From Treponema sp. UBA7590 (GTDB lineage Bacteria; Spirochaetota; Spirochaetia; Treponematales; Treponemataceae), in the NCBI GenBank assembly GCA_002478955.1, contig DLKK01000006.1:1-7088 (forward strand): a stretch of DNA of 7,088 bases. The letters run 5' to 3'. The notes under the pieces are model-generated. The model searched no databases, was not told the DNA's origin, and worked only from the letters and a program-made list of their open reading frames with translations. Shown one piece after another: positions 6,264 to 7,088 of the stretch. Numbering within the stretch: the first letter of the stretch is position 1; every line of letters begins with the position of its first letter. The position numbers were made by a program, and so were the translations under genes.

Positions 6264-7088
6264 ATGAAAAACAAAGAAAACATTTACAGAATCAAGCCTG
6301 TCGAGGAGCTTAAATTCACTGACGACTTTATGTTCTGCCACGTAATGAAAAGCCCGGAAATTTGCAAGGGTGTTATCGAGCGCCTTTTAAGCATTAAAGT
6401 TGATAGGATTGAATATCCGGAGCTCCAAAAAGAAATCCGTCCTTATTACAGTGCGCACGGAATCAGAATGGATGTCTATGTAAAGGACAGCAACAGAATC
6501 TTCGACATTGAAATGCAGACAACAATCCCGGATGATTTGCCGCGGCGCATGCGCTACTACCAGAGCATGATAGACGTTGACTCCCTGATTTCCGGCTGCG
6601 AGTATGAAACCCTTAAGGAAAGCTACGTTATCTTCCTCTGCACAAAAGATCCTTTCGGACTGAATTTGCCGGTATACACATTCAAAACAGCCTGCAAAGA
6701 GGCGAAAGACTTTGCACTGAATGACGGAGTCAATAAGCTGTTCTTCAACGCAAGCGCCTTTGCCATGGAGAAGAATCTTGAAATAAAGGGCTTCTTGGGT
6801 TATCTTTGTAGCGGAAAGCCTTCAGACAACTTTACAGAAAATTTGGAGCAGCGTGTCGAAAGGTTCAAAATCAATGAGATTTTCAGGAGCGACTACATGA
6901 TGGATGCACTGCCACTTCACGACGCAAGGCGAGCCGGCTTGAAGGAAGGGATTGCCCTTGGCGAAAAACGTGGACTTTTAACCGGTGAACGAAATGCAAA
7001 ATTTGAGACCGCAAAAAAACTGCTTGAAAAAAACATCCCCGCGGAAATAATTGCAGAATGCACAGGACTTTCTTTGGAAGAAGTGAAC
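6264..7088 (+). CDS. Rpn-family recombination-promoting nuclease / PD-(D/E)XK 'putative transposase', 3' end outside the window
   Basis: The frame is open from ATG 6264 to the right edge: 275 residues without a stop. The start MKNKENIYRI followed by LKFTDDFMFCHVM (16-28) is typical of the family's N-terminal helix region. The PD-(D/E)XK nuclease core is visible as R68-M69-D70, then D81-I82-E83-M84-Q85, giving the usual D...ExQ active-site pattern, followed by LPRRMRYYQSMID (92-104), the basic/aromatic helix. The C-terminal part has the repetitive charged stretch GLKEGIALGEKRGLLTGE and a helix-turn-helix-like tail (AAKKLLEK-like, then IPAEIIAECTGLSLEEV), which normally ends the protein; so only a few to some tens of residues are missing. 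E. coli Rpn proteins are DNA nucleases that promote RecA-independent recombination; these genes are often multicopy. No Shine-Dalgarno is seen before the ATG; the 20 nt upstream are A/T-rich with TAGTTAT next to the start. No terminal inverted repeats of a standard insertion sequence are seen. Confidence 0.9.
   Translation, partial: MKNKENIYRIKPVEELKFTDDFMFCHVMKSPEICKGVIERLLSIKVDRIEYPELQKEIRPYYSAHGIRMDVYVKDSNRIFDIEMQTTIPDDLPRRMRYYQSMIDVDSLISGCEYETLKESYVIFLCTKDPFGLNLPVYTFKTACKEAKDFALNDGVNKLFFNASAFAMEKNLEIKGFLGYLCSGKPSDNFTENLEQRVERFKINEIFRSDYMMDALPLHDARRAGLKEGIALGEKRGLLTGERNAKFETAKKLLEKNIPAEIIAECTGLSLEEVN

Noticed and set aside
6264..7088. Rpn-family gene as the transposase of a standard insertion sequence
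   Set aside because: It has a PD-(D/E)XK nuclease core, not a DDE or tyrosine/serine recombinase, and no terminal inverted repeats with target duplication are visible within the window.
1..7088. CRISPR array, tRNA, rRNA or riboswitch
   Set aside because: No regularly spaced direct repeats, no cloverleaf with conserved T-loop, and no recognisable aptamer core were seen on either strand.

Overview
The window looks like the genome of a carbohydrate-degrading, host-associated spirochaete, most probably a gut or rumen Treponema. That placement is an inference. It rests on A+T-rich coding DNA, two lipoproteins with relaxed (Phe at -3) lipoboxes, a large outer-membrane-type protein carrying an N-terminal glycogen-binding domain, and a nearby Rpn/PD-(D/E)XK 'putative transposase', a family that is multicopy in many Treponema genomes. 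No rRNA or other phylogenetic marker is present to confirm it.

Layout. Positions 1-2279 (+) hold the 3' part of a gene whose start lies before the window: a CBM48/AMPK-type glycogen-binding domain joined by an acidic linker to a long beta-rich, probably beta-barrel region. After a 100-nt gap containing a stem-loop comes 2380-3234 (+), a 284-residue two-domain lipoprotein that resembles starch-binding SusE/SusF-type proteins in pattern. It is followed by a good intrinsic terminator (3264-3301). Next is 3396-5993 (+), an 865-residue lipoprotein type I pullulanase (CBM41, CBM48, GH13 catalytic domain, all catalytic residues present). Positions 5994-6263 contain no annotated gene. They hold a terminator that faces the minus strand, a very GC-rich island with a 45-codon minus-strand open frame, and an A/T-rich patch of overlapping inverted repeats. 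Positions 6264-7088 (+) hold an Rpn-family nuclease that is cut off by the end of the window.

How the genes fit together. The first three genes all point at alpha-glucans. The pullulanase would cut alpha-1,6 branches in glycogen, amylopectin or pullulan; the small lipoprotein may hold glucan at the cell envelope; and the barrel protein could bind glucan and/or pass oligosaccharides across the outer membrane. This is analogous in logic to the Bacteroidetes Sus system but built from different parts, and no SusC/SusD homologue is visible. Only the pullulanase assignment is firm. The roles of the other two are inferred from domain patterns and neighbourhood. The Rpn gene and the odd spacer before it look like a separate, possibly mobile or repeat-associated unit.
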